Shown here: piece by piece, positions 33,149 to 43,266 of the stretch
Layout of the letters: each line of letters begins with the position of its first letter
Position numbering within the stretch: position 1 is the first letter of the stretch
Assembly: GCA_021234155.1 (NCBI GenBank)
Contig: JAJEKV010000293.1
Location: forward strand, 312,001-376,000
DNA: 64,000 nucleotides
Direction: 5' to 3'
DNA from: Isoetes taiwanensis
Taxonomy: Eukaryota > Streptophyta > Lycopodiopsida > Isoetales > Isoetaceae
Position numbers and translations under genes: made by a program
The notes under the pieces: generated by a model
Seen by the model: the letters and a program-made list of their open reading frames with translations, nothing else
What the model was told of the DNA's origin: nothing
The model's database searches: none

Positions 33149-35411
33149 ATGGCTCGCACCAAACAGACAGCGAGGAAGTTCGAGGAGAGACCTACGATCC
33201 CGATGGCGCAGGCAGCAGCGGGTCGGCACACCAAGCAAATCCCTTCACACCTTCGACCCAAGCCTGGGGAAGAGGTGTTCTCCTCCAGCGATGACACTTT
33301 CCACATCTCTAAGGAGGAGGCGCCTAGCAGCAGCAGCAGCTCTTCGTCGGCGGGCACCCAGCGAACCAACGAGTCCCCCCACTTTGGACCCTCGTCTGAC
33401 ACAGAGGTAGAGCAGCAGGACGTGGAGTAGGAGGGAGACCAAGAGCCCCACCAGACTCCAGGGTATTTTTTAGTGGCCCCGGCGGGCCAGTTGGCCACAC
33501 AGTCATATTTTTTCAGAAATGGTTGGCTACGCCAGAGTAGGATACGTTCATGCCCTGACCGAAGGGTAGTGGCCAGTTCAAAACACAAATTTATACATTT
33601 TACTCGTTTAGTAGCCAATTCGATATTTACTAAATTCGGCTAGGCGCAGGGTGTGGCCAATTCAATTTTTTGTACGTGAGAAAAAACTTATCGAGGTAGC
33701 CAATTAGAACCTAAGGTAAATTTTAATGGGTAAGCGGGTGGCCATATTACATCTCGACCACATGTCCATCTAAGAATCGCCACTTATAGTCCTCTAGGAT
33801 TAGGGTTTCATATATATTTTTCAATTTGACTGAGCTAGCATCGTAAACCCCCTTTCATATGTGTTTAATTTATTCTACCTTGTCGAGCCTGTGTTTTTCC
33901 TGTTCTTCTCGTATGCATTTGTTTCGTTATTCATGTGAATATAAATATAAATGGAATGTTAGTCTCTGAATATGAATGGGATGATAATTTTAATATTATA
34001 TTTTATTGTCATTTGCAGAGCACTCCCGATTTGTATTCACGATTTGGTTGAGATGGAGATCCATTCCCATCTACAATCTAAGCTTTAGCTTCATCAATTC
34101 AAAGTTAGTTTTACCCTATTCAGTTGTGCAAAATTATTCAGATGTGCAAAAGTTGTTGTTGATGCCAATCATCAAATTTATGTAGCATGGAGGGGGCTTC
34201 AGAAAAGAGAATAGATGAGTTCTTGGGACCTGGGCATCAAGAACAAAGCGGCGCATAGGCCAAATTGAGGGTCTTGATGAAGGCTATGAATTTGCAGATG
34301 ATAAGGACTATGATCCAAAGCAATTTAAACGTATTATTTGGGGAAGACGCCTAGGTGGTTGTGGCCAACGTCGTATTTTCACTACTAAAGCATGTTCCTA
34401 TCTTAACCAACACAAATTTGCTCGTAGCCAATTTGTTAATGTAGCAAAATAAAAATATCATAGTTGCGCTTGATTCGGTTATGCCATCTTAGCAAGAAGG
34501 TGCAAAATATCGCCAGCCAACCACGCCAAGTTATTTATTCTACATGGCCAAGAGTTGCTTGTTTTTCGGCCCTATAAAAATATAGGGCGCTTAAAAAATA
34601 CCCTGCCAGACTCAGGAGGCGGGCCCTTCGGCACCAAAGAATAAGGGCAAGAACAAGGTTGCGGAGTGGCCGGAAGAGGAGATTGCAAGAAAGAAGAGGG
34701 AGCGAGAGCGGGAGCTGAGGGAGAGGGAGAGGGAGAGGCGAACCAAAAGAAGAAACGACGGCCCCCGCCGGACCGTCTGATTTTTGAGGAGCCCCACAAC
34801 GCCAAGAAAAAGGAGGTGGAAGGAGGAGGAGACGGGCGAGGAAGAAGCCGAGGAGGAAGATTAACGGTCGCTTTGGGAATCTTCAAACCTCGACGCGAAG
34901 ACCACCTTACTCCTATGGGCCCAAGGGCGAAGCGATCAATACCCGCGAGGAGCTTCTTCGTGACGCCACTTCAAAGCCGCATCAGAATACCCCGCCGCTG
35001 GACGAGGTATAACGACCAAACCGCCGCAAAATGTCCATTGGCTACGTGGAGGGCGGCCGACCCAGCAAGAACCAGCCCAAGCCGCCGCCTCCACGACCAG
35101 AGAAGCCCAAGAAGGTCCATCACGGACCAAACTCCGTGCACCGCCGAAGTTTTGGGAGATTAGGCACTTTCAGCGGTGCACTAATCTCCCCGATTAGGGA
35201 AGGCACCTTTGGCGGCTTATGCGAGAGGTGATGCGAGATTCGCCACCGACATGTGGTGACGCCGCCACGACAAGGGTGTTGCGGTAGTCATGAGGCCGAG
35301 CTCACCCAATTGTTCGAGGAAGGAAACCTCTGCGTGATCCACGCGAAGAGGGTAACGGTCATGCCCAAGGATCTACACTTAGCGCGCCGTATCCGCAAGG
35401 AATACCCTTGA
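33149..35411 (+). pseudogene. histone H3-like gene inside the retrotransposon, broken
   Basis: H3 forms the nucleosome core with H4, and its tail carries K4 and K9 marks. The ORF opens MARTKQTARK, identical to the canonical H3 tail through K9; residue 10 is Phe, not Ser. A Ser/acidic stretch follows, then a TAG at 33,428, then a hAT insertion. In the same frame come a Lys/Arg/Glu-rich run (from 34,613), a Pro/Lys-rich region and WEIRHFQ at 35,153 with LMREVMRDS near 35,215 (alpha-N and alpha-1). The last 40 codons (35,289-35,408) include [16 protein letters not shown] and LARRIR, the H3 C-terminus. Without the hAT it spans about 1.1 kb (about 370 codons), far longer than H3 (136), mostly tail. 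Several stops and frame changes occur; introns cannot be excluded. Confidence 0.85.
33459..34605. mobile_element. non-autonomous hAT-like transposon
   Basis: Perfect 14-bp terminal inverted repeats (cagggtatttttta at 33,459-33,472; complement at 34,592-34,605) are flanked by an 8-bp duplication ccagactc (33,451-33,458 and 34,606-34,613). CAGGG ends and 8-bp duplications are hAT hallmarks. The 1,147-bp interior has no transposase. A 'gtRgccaatt' word recurs near both ends, like hAT subterminal binding sites. A short open patch near 34,200-34,360 (KRIDEFLGPG) is unrecognised. Element plus one duplication is 1,155 bp, so it does not shift the H3-like frame. Confidence 0.88.
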
Positions 35412-35870
35412 GGATACAAATTTTGTATAAACTAATGTAATTTTACAAATTTTTCCCTATAATTATAAAATTCTGTTTTGTAAATTGACTTTGATTTTTG
35501 CACGAAGATGTGTTTAGGTAGCTCAAATTCTAGTTTAGTTTTGACCATTATAATTAAAATGTTCAAAATAGATTAAATTAGTAAAATACCCTAATTAAAT
35601 TAATTAAATTCTGAGCAAAAATCTGAAATCGGGTTGCACCACGCAAACCCTGTCTGCGCTCGCCACGTAGAGCCCATTTTCGCGGACCAACCTGGTTTCG
35701 CCCATTTTTGCCCAATTTGACCAATTTTCATCCAACAAACTGCCATGTAGTGTTTCTTGCTTTGTTTTGCTTAGATTTGCACTTTATGGTAGCTCATTTG
35801 GACACCCATCGCCATGGAACAAAAGTTTTTCCCATCAAGAACCCTTGTGCACGGAACCTGAGGCATCCCT
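35412..35870 (+). other. AT-rich spacer between the H3-like gene and ORF A
   Basis: No conserved frame. It probably contains the 3' end of the H3-like gene and the upstream region of the next promoter. Confidence 0.5.
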
Positions 35871-35874
35871 AGTC

Positions 35875-35882
35875 TATAAAAG
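35875..35882 (+). promoter_or_regulatory. TATA box ahead of ORF A
   Basis: tataaaag, followed by a pyrimidine-rich leader, sits 117 bp before the ATG at 35,992. It resembles a host pol II promoter placed inside the retrotransposon. Confidence 0.55.
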
Positions 35883-35991
35883 GGGGCCTCATTTGTCATT
35901 TTCTCCCCATCAAAACTGCTCTCAAGACTTCAAAGATTTTCCAGCTCCCTACTCATCTTCACAAGCCATTTTTCATAGCTATCTCTGCTCA

Positions 35992-36756
35992 ATGGCGCCA
36001 TCAAGCTTTGTTAGATGGTACAATGAGGTCAATCACATCTGTGAATTCCCGGCTGAAGAAGCCTTTCATGTCTTTGATCATCTCTTTGATCTCCATGCCA
36101 CTTTGACTAGAACTCCCTATTACACCGACATCATTTGCCAATATGACCAGCAGATTCTACCCTGGGAAGTTAGTTTGCCACCTAGGGGAGGGAAATGGGT
36201 TTCCTTAGACTCTCTTACCCAAGCCATAGGTGGGGGATCTAGGGGCAAGAGTAGGTTGTGGGATAGAACCAGAAACATGCCAGATTACATGACCTGTAAG
36301 CATCGTAGGCATAGATACCTCTCAGCCCAAGCAGCCTTAGCTTTGTTCATGCAGTACAAGGCAGTCAACCAACAAGGGGAGCCGTCAATTCAACCTTTGG
36401 ATTTGGCACCTCTCGACACTCGGAGGGAGCAGATAGACATCCACGAGATCGAGGCCACGGAGTACGAATACTACGGCTCCACATCAGGAACACTTATGTT
36501 GCAGATTGAGCAGGATTATGAAGAGCAAGAGGAAGAGAACCCAAGTTGGGAAATGAGGGAGGCAAGAAGGATGGAGAGGCGTCTGGCCCGGCAACAGGAA
36601 GTATTAAGGCGAGACTTCGAACCGCCAATTGGTATCACGGCCCTGACTCCAGTGATCATCGACGGCGAGGAGTACATATTCGCCACCGACATCCACAACC
36701 TTCCCTATTGTCAAGAAGAAGGTCTCAGGATCGATGAGCTCCTAAGCCTAGCCTAG
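35992..36756 (+). CDS. retrotransposon accessory ORF A, unrecognised
   Basis: 254 residues from the ATG at 35,992 (the frame is open upstream to 35,767, but the earlier Met lies before the TATA box). No signal peptide or membrane segment. It starts MAPSSFVRWYNEVNHICEF, continues with a mixed globular-looking region, then an acidic and charged stretch near residues 170-215 (QDYEEQEEENPSWE, then Arg-rich REARRMERRLARQQE), and ends IDELLSLA. I know no family for it. It lies between the H3-like gene and gag, where Ogre-type elements carry an extra ORF, though no similarity to those is claimed. It is absent from copy 1 through deletion. Confidence 0.6.
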   Translation: MAPSSFVRWYNEVNHICEFPAEEAFHVFDHLFDLHATLTRTPYYTDIICQYDQQILPWEVSLPPRGGKWVSLDSLTQAIGGGSRGKSRLWDRTRNMPDYMTCKHRRHRYLSAQAALALFMQYKAVNQQGEPSIQPLDLAPLDTRREQIDIHEIEATEYEYYGSTSGTLMLQIEQDYEEQEEENPSWEMREARRMERRLARQQEVLRRDFEPPIGITALTPVIIDGEEYIFATDIHNLPYCQEEGLRIDELLSLA

Positions 36757-36848
36757 TTGCACAAGAATAGGGCAGTGACTTCATCGACTATGATTACCAA
36801 GAAATTCCAAGGGAGGTAGCCGAGCGACATTCCTACGTTGAGGAAACT

Positions 36849-37520
36849 ATGTCACACATTCAAGCTTACCAACAGATAAGGCAGATGTATCAGCATCAGG
36901 AACCCGTCATTCCAGAAGAGGAATTCCAGGAGATCCAAAGCAGGCTGTATAAGCCAGGAAGAGGCCCAAGCTCCAGCAGACCAGTGCGCTCCAGAAGTAT
37001 GCGCGAAGCTTCTAGCAGCATCAACTTGGAGAATGCAACCACGATGTGGAGAGATCACGAAGATCTTATCGCATTAGATGTTTTCGACGAAGCAGCTCAG
37101 AGGAGAGGTACGGGAACCGCGGGCCCAGGCAAGAGTAAAGCACTCAGGTACTATCTTCCGGTCCTTAGCCAAGGGCAGATGATAGTTTTACACAAGGAGT
37201 TCAGCCCAAGGGGGGAAGAGTCCGTGGCGCTCCTCATAGCACTCTCAGGCTTTGGGCAACATGCCAGAATAGAGCATTCAGTAGACCATGTTATCCTCTT
37301 CAAGAGATCCGTAGTCCTTCATTCTCTCGACTTCGCAAGGGGCCACCTCAGGGATGCACACTTGTCAGTAGTGGCGGCAACTGCACCAGAACTTCCGGCA
37401 CCACAGATGGCAAGAGCATTGGAAGGAGGATCGGCGGCAAGAATCCTGCAGAATGTCGGCGAGGGCATAGGATTGAAGAATGTGAAGAACTTCTTTAAGT
37501 CTATGAGGGGGCACCGATGA
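36849..37520 (+). CDS. retrotransposon accessory ORF B, unrecognised
   Basis: 223 residues from this ATG; the frame is open upstream to about 36,775, so with ORF A it may once have been one protein of about 500 residues, split by a frameshift and TAGs at 36,754 and near 36,772. The first 60 residues are Gln/Glu-rich, the next 40 Ser/Arg-rich (PSSSRPVRSRSMREASSS). After these comes a hydrophobic and charged domain (LRYYLPVLSQGQMIVLH; VALLIALSGFGQHARIEH) ending in a basic tail, FFKSMRGHR. No catalytic motif and no known family recognised. Confidence 0.55.
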   Translation: MSHIQAYQQIRQMYQHQEPVIPEEEFQEIQSRLYKPGRGPSSSRPVRSRSMREASSSINLENATTMWRDHEDLIALDVFDEAAQRRGTGTAGPGKSKALRYYLPVLSQGQMIVLHKEFSPRGEESVALLIALSGFGQHARIEHSVDHVILFKRSVVLHSLDFARGHLRDAHLSVVAATAPELPAPQMARALEGGSAARILQNVGEGIGLKNVKNFFKSMRGHR

Positions 37521-37735
37521 GGAAAATTTGCTTTGTTAATTAAGTAATTGTATTGAAAAATACTCTCTTCAGTCATTATCATGTACTTCTATATATATGA
37601 ATTAATGTCTTACTATGATCTTGACTTGTAAGTGGAATTTTCATATGATTTCTTTTGCACCTAACAATAATTCAAATATAAATAAACTTGATCAATGTCT
37701 AATCTAAATAACAAGTATTGATGATCAATCCTTGC
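37521..37735 (+). other. spacer before gag, possible intron end
   Basis: AT-rich and non-coding. It ends with ccttgcag at 37,728-37,735 followed by the open gag frame, like a 3' splice site. Splicing upstream of gag would be one way to express gag from a transcript that begins with other ORFs. Confidence 0.35.
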
Positions 37736-39035
37736 AGCAAGGAACTCAGGTGCAGGATCCCAAGACCAGCGCCGACAACACAATCGGGTACCAAGGAACT
37801 TGTTCGAGAGAGAACAAGAAGACATAGAGCAGGACATGTCACCTGAGGCAATCAACGCAAGGTTGACACAGATGAGGAACCAGATGGAACAGTTGATCCA
37901 TTGGGCAACACCACTGATGAATGCACAGGAATGTGGTCCTCTGCCTCCACCTCCACCCTTTGTGCAAGGTGTTGACGAAGCCCCACAGCAGGAAGGGGAA
38001 GGTAATCAGGGGAATGTCAAGGACAGGAAAAGGAAAAGAAGAACCAGGAGCCCAACATCATCTAGCTCCAGCACATCAGATAGTTCTTCCAGTGAGGACA
38101 GCTCTAGTTCCAACAGTCAGTCCGACACGCCTAGAGCAAGGAAAAGGGCAAGAAAGACAGATGATTACCAGAAAAAGGTGGATAGTGCTATGAGCAACAT
38201 ATGGAAGACGAGGAAATTGGGCCAGTTCTCAGGGAAAGACAAGTCAGGCATGGAAGTTGAAGCTTGGCTTGATGAAATGGAAGAATTTGGCAACTCCTAC
38301 GGCATGAAAGACAAGGATATAGGGAAAGTTGCTACAGCTAACCTCATTGGACCAGCAAGGATTTGATGGAAAGGATATGCGAAATCTAACAAGCTGAAAA
38401 GGAGCAATTGCAGATTCAAGACCTTCAGCAAGGCTTTTCGCAAGCACTATGTGCCAAGATCTCATACTAGCAGGCAGATCCAGTAGTTCTACAGATTGAA
38501 CCAGGGTACCTTGTCAGTAGCAAAGTATATAGAGGAATTCATGCGGCTCAGGCTCCATGTTCCCAGAGTCTCAGAAAGGCAAGCGGTTGATACCTACATT
38601 GAGGGGTTGAACAGCAATATCAAAAGGCTTGTTCGAGCAATCAACCCAAGGTCAGTTGCGGAAGCCGAAGATAAAGCTATAAGTTTGGAGGAAGCACCAG
38701 CAACCCCAGCGGAGAAACAGTTGCCCTTCAGGGGTAAGGCTTCAGGGCAATACCAGGGGCAATATCAGAGTAAGCAACCAGCAGCTACACCATCAGGAGG
38801 CCAGCAGCAAGGTAAGGGTCAGAGTAAAGCCTTTGGGGACCGTAAGCCGCAGAATGCATCAGTGGGCAGTGCACTAAAGCGTCTTCTAGACAGTCTGCCG
38901 AAGGAGAAGAGACAGGAATGTATCGAGAAGAAGCTATGTTTTAGGTGCTTCCAGCCAGGGCACCGAACACATGATTGTCGGCCCACATGCAAGCTTTGGC
39001 AGAGCTTGGGATTGGGATTCTCCAACGTGTTTTAA
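37736..39035 (+). pseudogene. Gypsy gag of copy 2, with in-frame stops
   Basis: Longer than in copy 1. The N-terminal region (about 37,736-38,160) has a coiled stretch (INARLTQMRNQMEQL), a Pro run and a Ser/Asp-rich stretch with basic KRKRRTRS and RARKRARK, which look like nuclear-localisation signals. The core has IWKTRKLGQFSGKD, LDEMEEF and VSERQAVDTYIEG, then the knuckle CFRCFQPGHRTHDC. A TGA at 38,364 and a TAG at 38,481 interrupt one continuous frame; the TGA is also present in copy 1. After the knuckle the frame diverges and ends at 39,033, while copy 1 reads straight on into protease. Confidence 0.88.
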
Positions 39036-42000
39036 TAAAGATGACGACCAGCATGAGGCCCAGGATTTCATAGATGGTGAGTGCCATATATGTGCAAACA
39101 TTGAGTCAGGTGATATTGAAAATCGGTCGACAGTCATTGCGGCTGATGGCATCATAGATAGTAATCCATATGTAGTCCTCATAGATACAGGTAGCTCTCA
39201 CAATTTTGCATCTCCTAGGTTGGCTGCCCTAATGAAGAACAAGGTATTGAAATCTAAGCCAAGGCCAGCATGGCCAATGGTGCTATCCGTCACATTAAGG
39301 GGAGGAGGATCACATTTGATATAGACTTTAGTGGAAGTAAGTGGCCAATGGGGGCAGAAGTCATGGATATCGGAAAGTACGATCTTATAGTGGGAATGGA
39401 ATTCTTGAAGCCAGCCAAAGCCATGATCGACTGTGACCGCAATGAAGTCGCCATGACGACACCGGACGGCAACAAATTTATAGTGAAAGGTAAGAAGGTA
39501 GCTTCTCCCATGCAGTGTATTTCTTTGAAGCAGCTAAGGAAGAGTATAGAAAGGAATAAGGTGGATTACATCTTGAGGTTGGAATCAATTGAGGCAAGCA
39601 AACAGGATGGAAGTGACCAAAAGGGGAATCAGTTGCCCAAGCAGATAGCAAGGCTTATTTCAGAGTTTAAGGATGTATTCCCGGATGAAATCCGGCAGCT
39701 ACCACCTTATAGGGGTGTGGAATGTGAGATCACATTAGCTCCAGATACGAAGCCTACCAGTAAGGCCCCGTATAGAATGAGCACCCCAGAATTGATTGAG
39801 CTCAAGAAGAAACTCCAGGAATTGCTTGAGCTTGGTTTTATTAGAGCAAGTGTGTCTCCTTTTGGAGCACCTATACTCTTCGTGAAGAAGAAAGATGGGA
39901 GCTTAAGAATGTGCATAGACTATCGCCAGCTCAACAAGCAGACGATAAAGAATAAGTATGCATTGCCAAGGGCAAATGATTTAATGGACCAGCTCCAAGG
40001 AGCAAAGGTATTCTCTAAAATTGATTTGAGGTCAGGGTACCATCAGATAAGAATAAAAGAAGAGGATATCCATAAGACCGCCTTTAGAACGCGGTATGGT
40101 CACTTTGAGTTTACAGTAATGCCCTTTGGTTTGTCGAACGCTCCAGCAACTTTCATGCGCCTCATGAACGACATCTTCAGGGATTTCTTGGATGAGTTTG
40201 TTATTGTTTTCTTCGACGACATTCTAGTCTACAGCAAGTCCATTGAAGAGCATTGTCAGCATTTGAGGAAAGTGTTGGAGAAGTTGCGACGTCATCGGTT
40301 GTATGGGAAGCTCTCCAAGTGCCACTTTGCAACAGGTCGAGTGGAATACTTGGGGCATGTGGTAACATCCGAGGGAATTTCTACAGATCCATCTAAGATT
40401 GAGGCAATAGTTGATTGGCCAGCTCCAAGGAATGTGGCAGAAGTAAGAAGCTTTCTCGGGTTGGCGGGATATTACAGAAAGTTCGTGAAGGACTTTGCTA
40501 AGTGGGCGTCCCCTTTGTCGGACCTCATCAAGGCCAAGAAGATTAAGGATTGGACTAACCATTGGTTAGAGAAAGTCCAAGCTTCCTTTGAGAAGCGTAA
40601 GGAGGCTTAACAACAGCCAAAGTCGTGTTCTCCTGCATCGAGTAAAGATAAGTTGGTAGCAAACGGATGCAAGCAAGATAGCAACAGGGGCTGTCTTGAT
40701 GCAAGAAGGAAGGGTAGTTGCCTACGACTCGAAGAAGATGAACGATGCCGAGCAACGCTACCCAACCCATGATCAGGAGCTGCTAGCCATTGTCAGGGCA
40801 TTAAGGATATGGAGGCATTATTTGCTGGGAAGGAAGTTTCAGTTAGATACATCATCACGAGCCTCCAAGATCTTTTTCACTGCCCACTCCTCAACCTAAG
40901 GCAAAGGAGGTGGATGGAATTTCTTGAGGAGTATGATTTTGATATAGTGTATAAGCCCAGCAAGCTTAATGTTGTGGCAGATGCTCTCTCTAGGAGACCA
41001 TTTGAGACAAGAACGCATTGTAATGCGATTTCCACCCTTTCGAGTGAGTTTGGCAAGAAGATTGAGGAGACCTTGCCATCGGATGAAGAATTCAAGGAGG
41101 TATGGGAAAGCCTCTCGAGGGAAGCTAGGACAAATAAGGAACGGGAAGCCTTCAAGCATTATAAGAAGGAAGGCAACCTGTTGTATCATAAACATAAGTT
41201 GTGTGTTCCCGAATCATCAGGGGTAAGGAAGCTAATTCTTCATGACACACACAACAGCCCAATAGCAGGGCATGCGGGCTTTATGAAGACCTATTTCAAG
41301 ATTCGAAGTAGTTATTTCTGGCCAGGAATGAAGAGGCAGATAGCTAGATATATTCGGGATTGCCAGTTGTGTCAGCAGACCAAAGCGGAGCAGCTTCGGA
41401 TTCCAGGTGCCTTAGAGCCATTGGGAGTGCCAAATGCTAAGTGGGAGGTCATAAGTATGGATTTTATTACAGGACTTCCTAGAACTCTTCGAGGCAAGGA
41501 CGCATTGATGGTTGTCGTAGATAAGTTATCTAAGATGGCACATTTTGAGCCTTGTAAAACTACGGACACCGCATTAGATACTGCCAAGTTATTTGTAAAG
41601 GAGATTTTTAGACTCCATGGCATGCCTCGGGAGATAATATCTGACAGAGATTCTAAGTTTATGAGTGCTTTTTGGCAGGACCTCTTTAGCACCATTCGCA
41701 TTTAAGCTCTCCATGAGCACGCATATCATCCCCAAACAGATGGTCGACGGAGAGGACTTAATCAATCATTGAAGACATGTCAAGCTATGTGTGGAATAAG
41801 CAATCCAAGTGGGATGAGTACATCCACTTGGTGGAATTCCACAATAGTGCTGCCAAACAGAGTCATCCCGTGATGTCTCCTTTCATGGTAAATTACGGGT
41901 ACCATTGCCTAACTCCCGGATACTTGGCACAACTCGCGGTCAAAGGTTGAAGTATTCCAGCAGATGTTAGGAGATATGCAAATACCGGGTGGAAGAAGTA

Positions 42001-42385
42001 AGGGTTACTTATTGGCGCAAGAAGTTTCAAGGGTAAGAGTGTGGGCCCGGCACAGGTGGACCGTAAGAGAGTTTAAGGTAGGCGATAAGCGTGGTTGAAG
42101 ATCAAGGTTAAGCAAGCTAAGCTTCAATTGGGAGTTGCAAGAAGCTTGCCCCTAGGTGGCCGGGTCCGCTCAAGATTTTGGAGAGAGTGGGCCCCCAAGC
42201 CTACAAGTTGGATCTTCCGCCTGAATTACTTCTTGATAAGTCATTCAAGAAGACTAGGAGGTCTCAGCCTCCAAAGATTTGGTCAAGTGGAAGATGCGAC
42301 ATGGGTATTGAAGGTGATTTGGAGAAGCAATATCCAGACTTTATGAAGGAGTTTGATGGGCGAAGTCGTCTCCGACTTGGTCAAC
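39036..42385 (+). pseudogene. Gypsy pol of copy 2: protease to chromodomain
   Basis: Protease (LIDTGSSHNFAS, near 39,180) is followed, after one frameshift near 39,265, by a 446-codon open stretch (39,270-40,610). This covers the protease end and a complete reverse transcriptase with [31 protein letters not shown] and FFDDILVYS. Frameshifts near 40,605-40,690 and 40,850 disrupt RNase H. Integrase is open to about 41,700 (HHCC finger, MDFITGLP, SDRDSKF). From there many small indels scramble the QTER glutamate region, and about 125 bp is missing near 42,220 relative to copy 1. Chromodomain remains (GDLEKQYPDFMKEFDG) end near 42,360. Confidence 0.9.
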
Positions 42386-43253
42386 CCCGACTTGCCGTGA
42401 GGTTAGCTAGTATGTTTGTTAGTTAGCCTTAAGCCTGGCTCATGCATTCTAGTTAGTAGGGTGCATGTGCGTAATCTTGGATCGTGTGGGCTGATGATGG
42501 GATACGCCTTTAGGGCATTCTCTAGGCCACACGCACCAAGAGGTGCGCATGACCATTAGGGTCATGTGAGTGAGGAATGAGGCATGGTGGGCGATGATGG
42601 GACATCGATCGGATGATCTCTATGTCACGATGCGGGGTGCGCACACCTGGCCGTAGGAGGGTCATGGTGAAATTCAAGTGATCATGCGCGATGATCGGAT
42701 CGTGAGACATTCCCTAGCTTGAAACCCTTGGGGGCATGATGCACTGGGGTGTCGATCTGGGCGATCGTGTACGAGGTAGCACTTGATCATGGGCGATGAT
42801 AGGATCGTCTTAAATGGTCCTTAGCTCAAATCCGAAAGGGCCATGATCTTGTGCAAGGTAGTAGGGTAACCTTGAGCTAGTAGTTCGGCTCAAGGAGGTA
42901 GGTAAGGGGTGGTCCCCAAAACCACAAATTTATTAATTAAACTAACGTAATGTGCTCCTTGTGCACGCAAGTAAGAGGCGGGCATCGAGGAGGGGCGCAT
43001 TACGAGAGGATAGGGGAGCCATAATTTAGATTATGAACCCTAATAACTCTTATAGTAATATTTCCTAATTATTATAAGAAGTATCTTGTTAAGGCTATAT
43101 AATTTTGTATAAGTACAAATATAGCCTAAATTTTGACAATTAACTTTTAATAGCAAGTTGACCGTTTAAATTGATTAAAGTGTATGTTATGTTGTTTTGC
43201 AGGCATAAGGTAGGTTAGTCACCTTAGCGCAATGCTGAGGACAGCATTGTCCT
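42386..43253 (+). other. 3' non-coding part of copy 2
   Basis: Collinear with 30,050-30,924 of copy 1, including the two diverged 'gatcatgNgcgatgat' blocks and the hairpin before the polypurine tract. Confidence 0.7.
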
Positions 43254-43266
43254 AAGGGGAAGAGAA
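43254..43266 (+). other. polypurine tract of copy 2
   Basis: aaggggaagagaa directly before LTR 3, identical to that of copy 1. Confidence 0.88.

Noticed and set aside
34666-35163. 165-residue Lys/Arg/Pro frame read as an independent gene
   Set aside because: It is an alternative frame across the H3-like tail; the flanking H3 motifs lie in other frames of the same strand.
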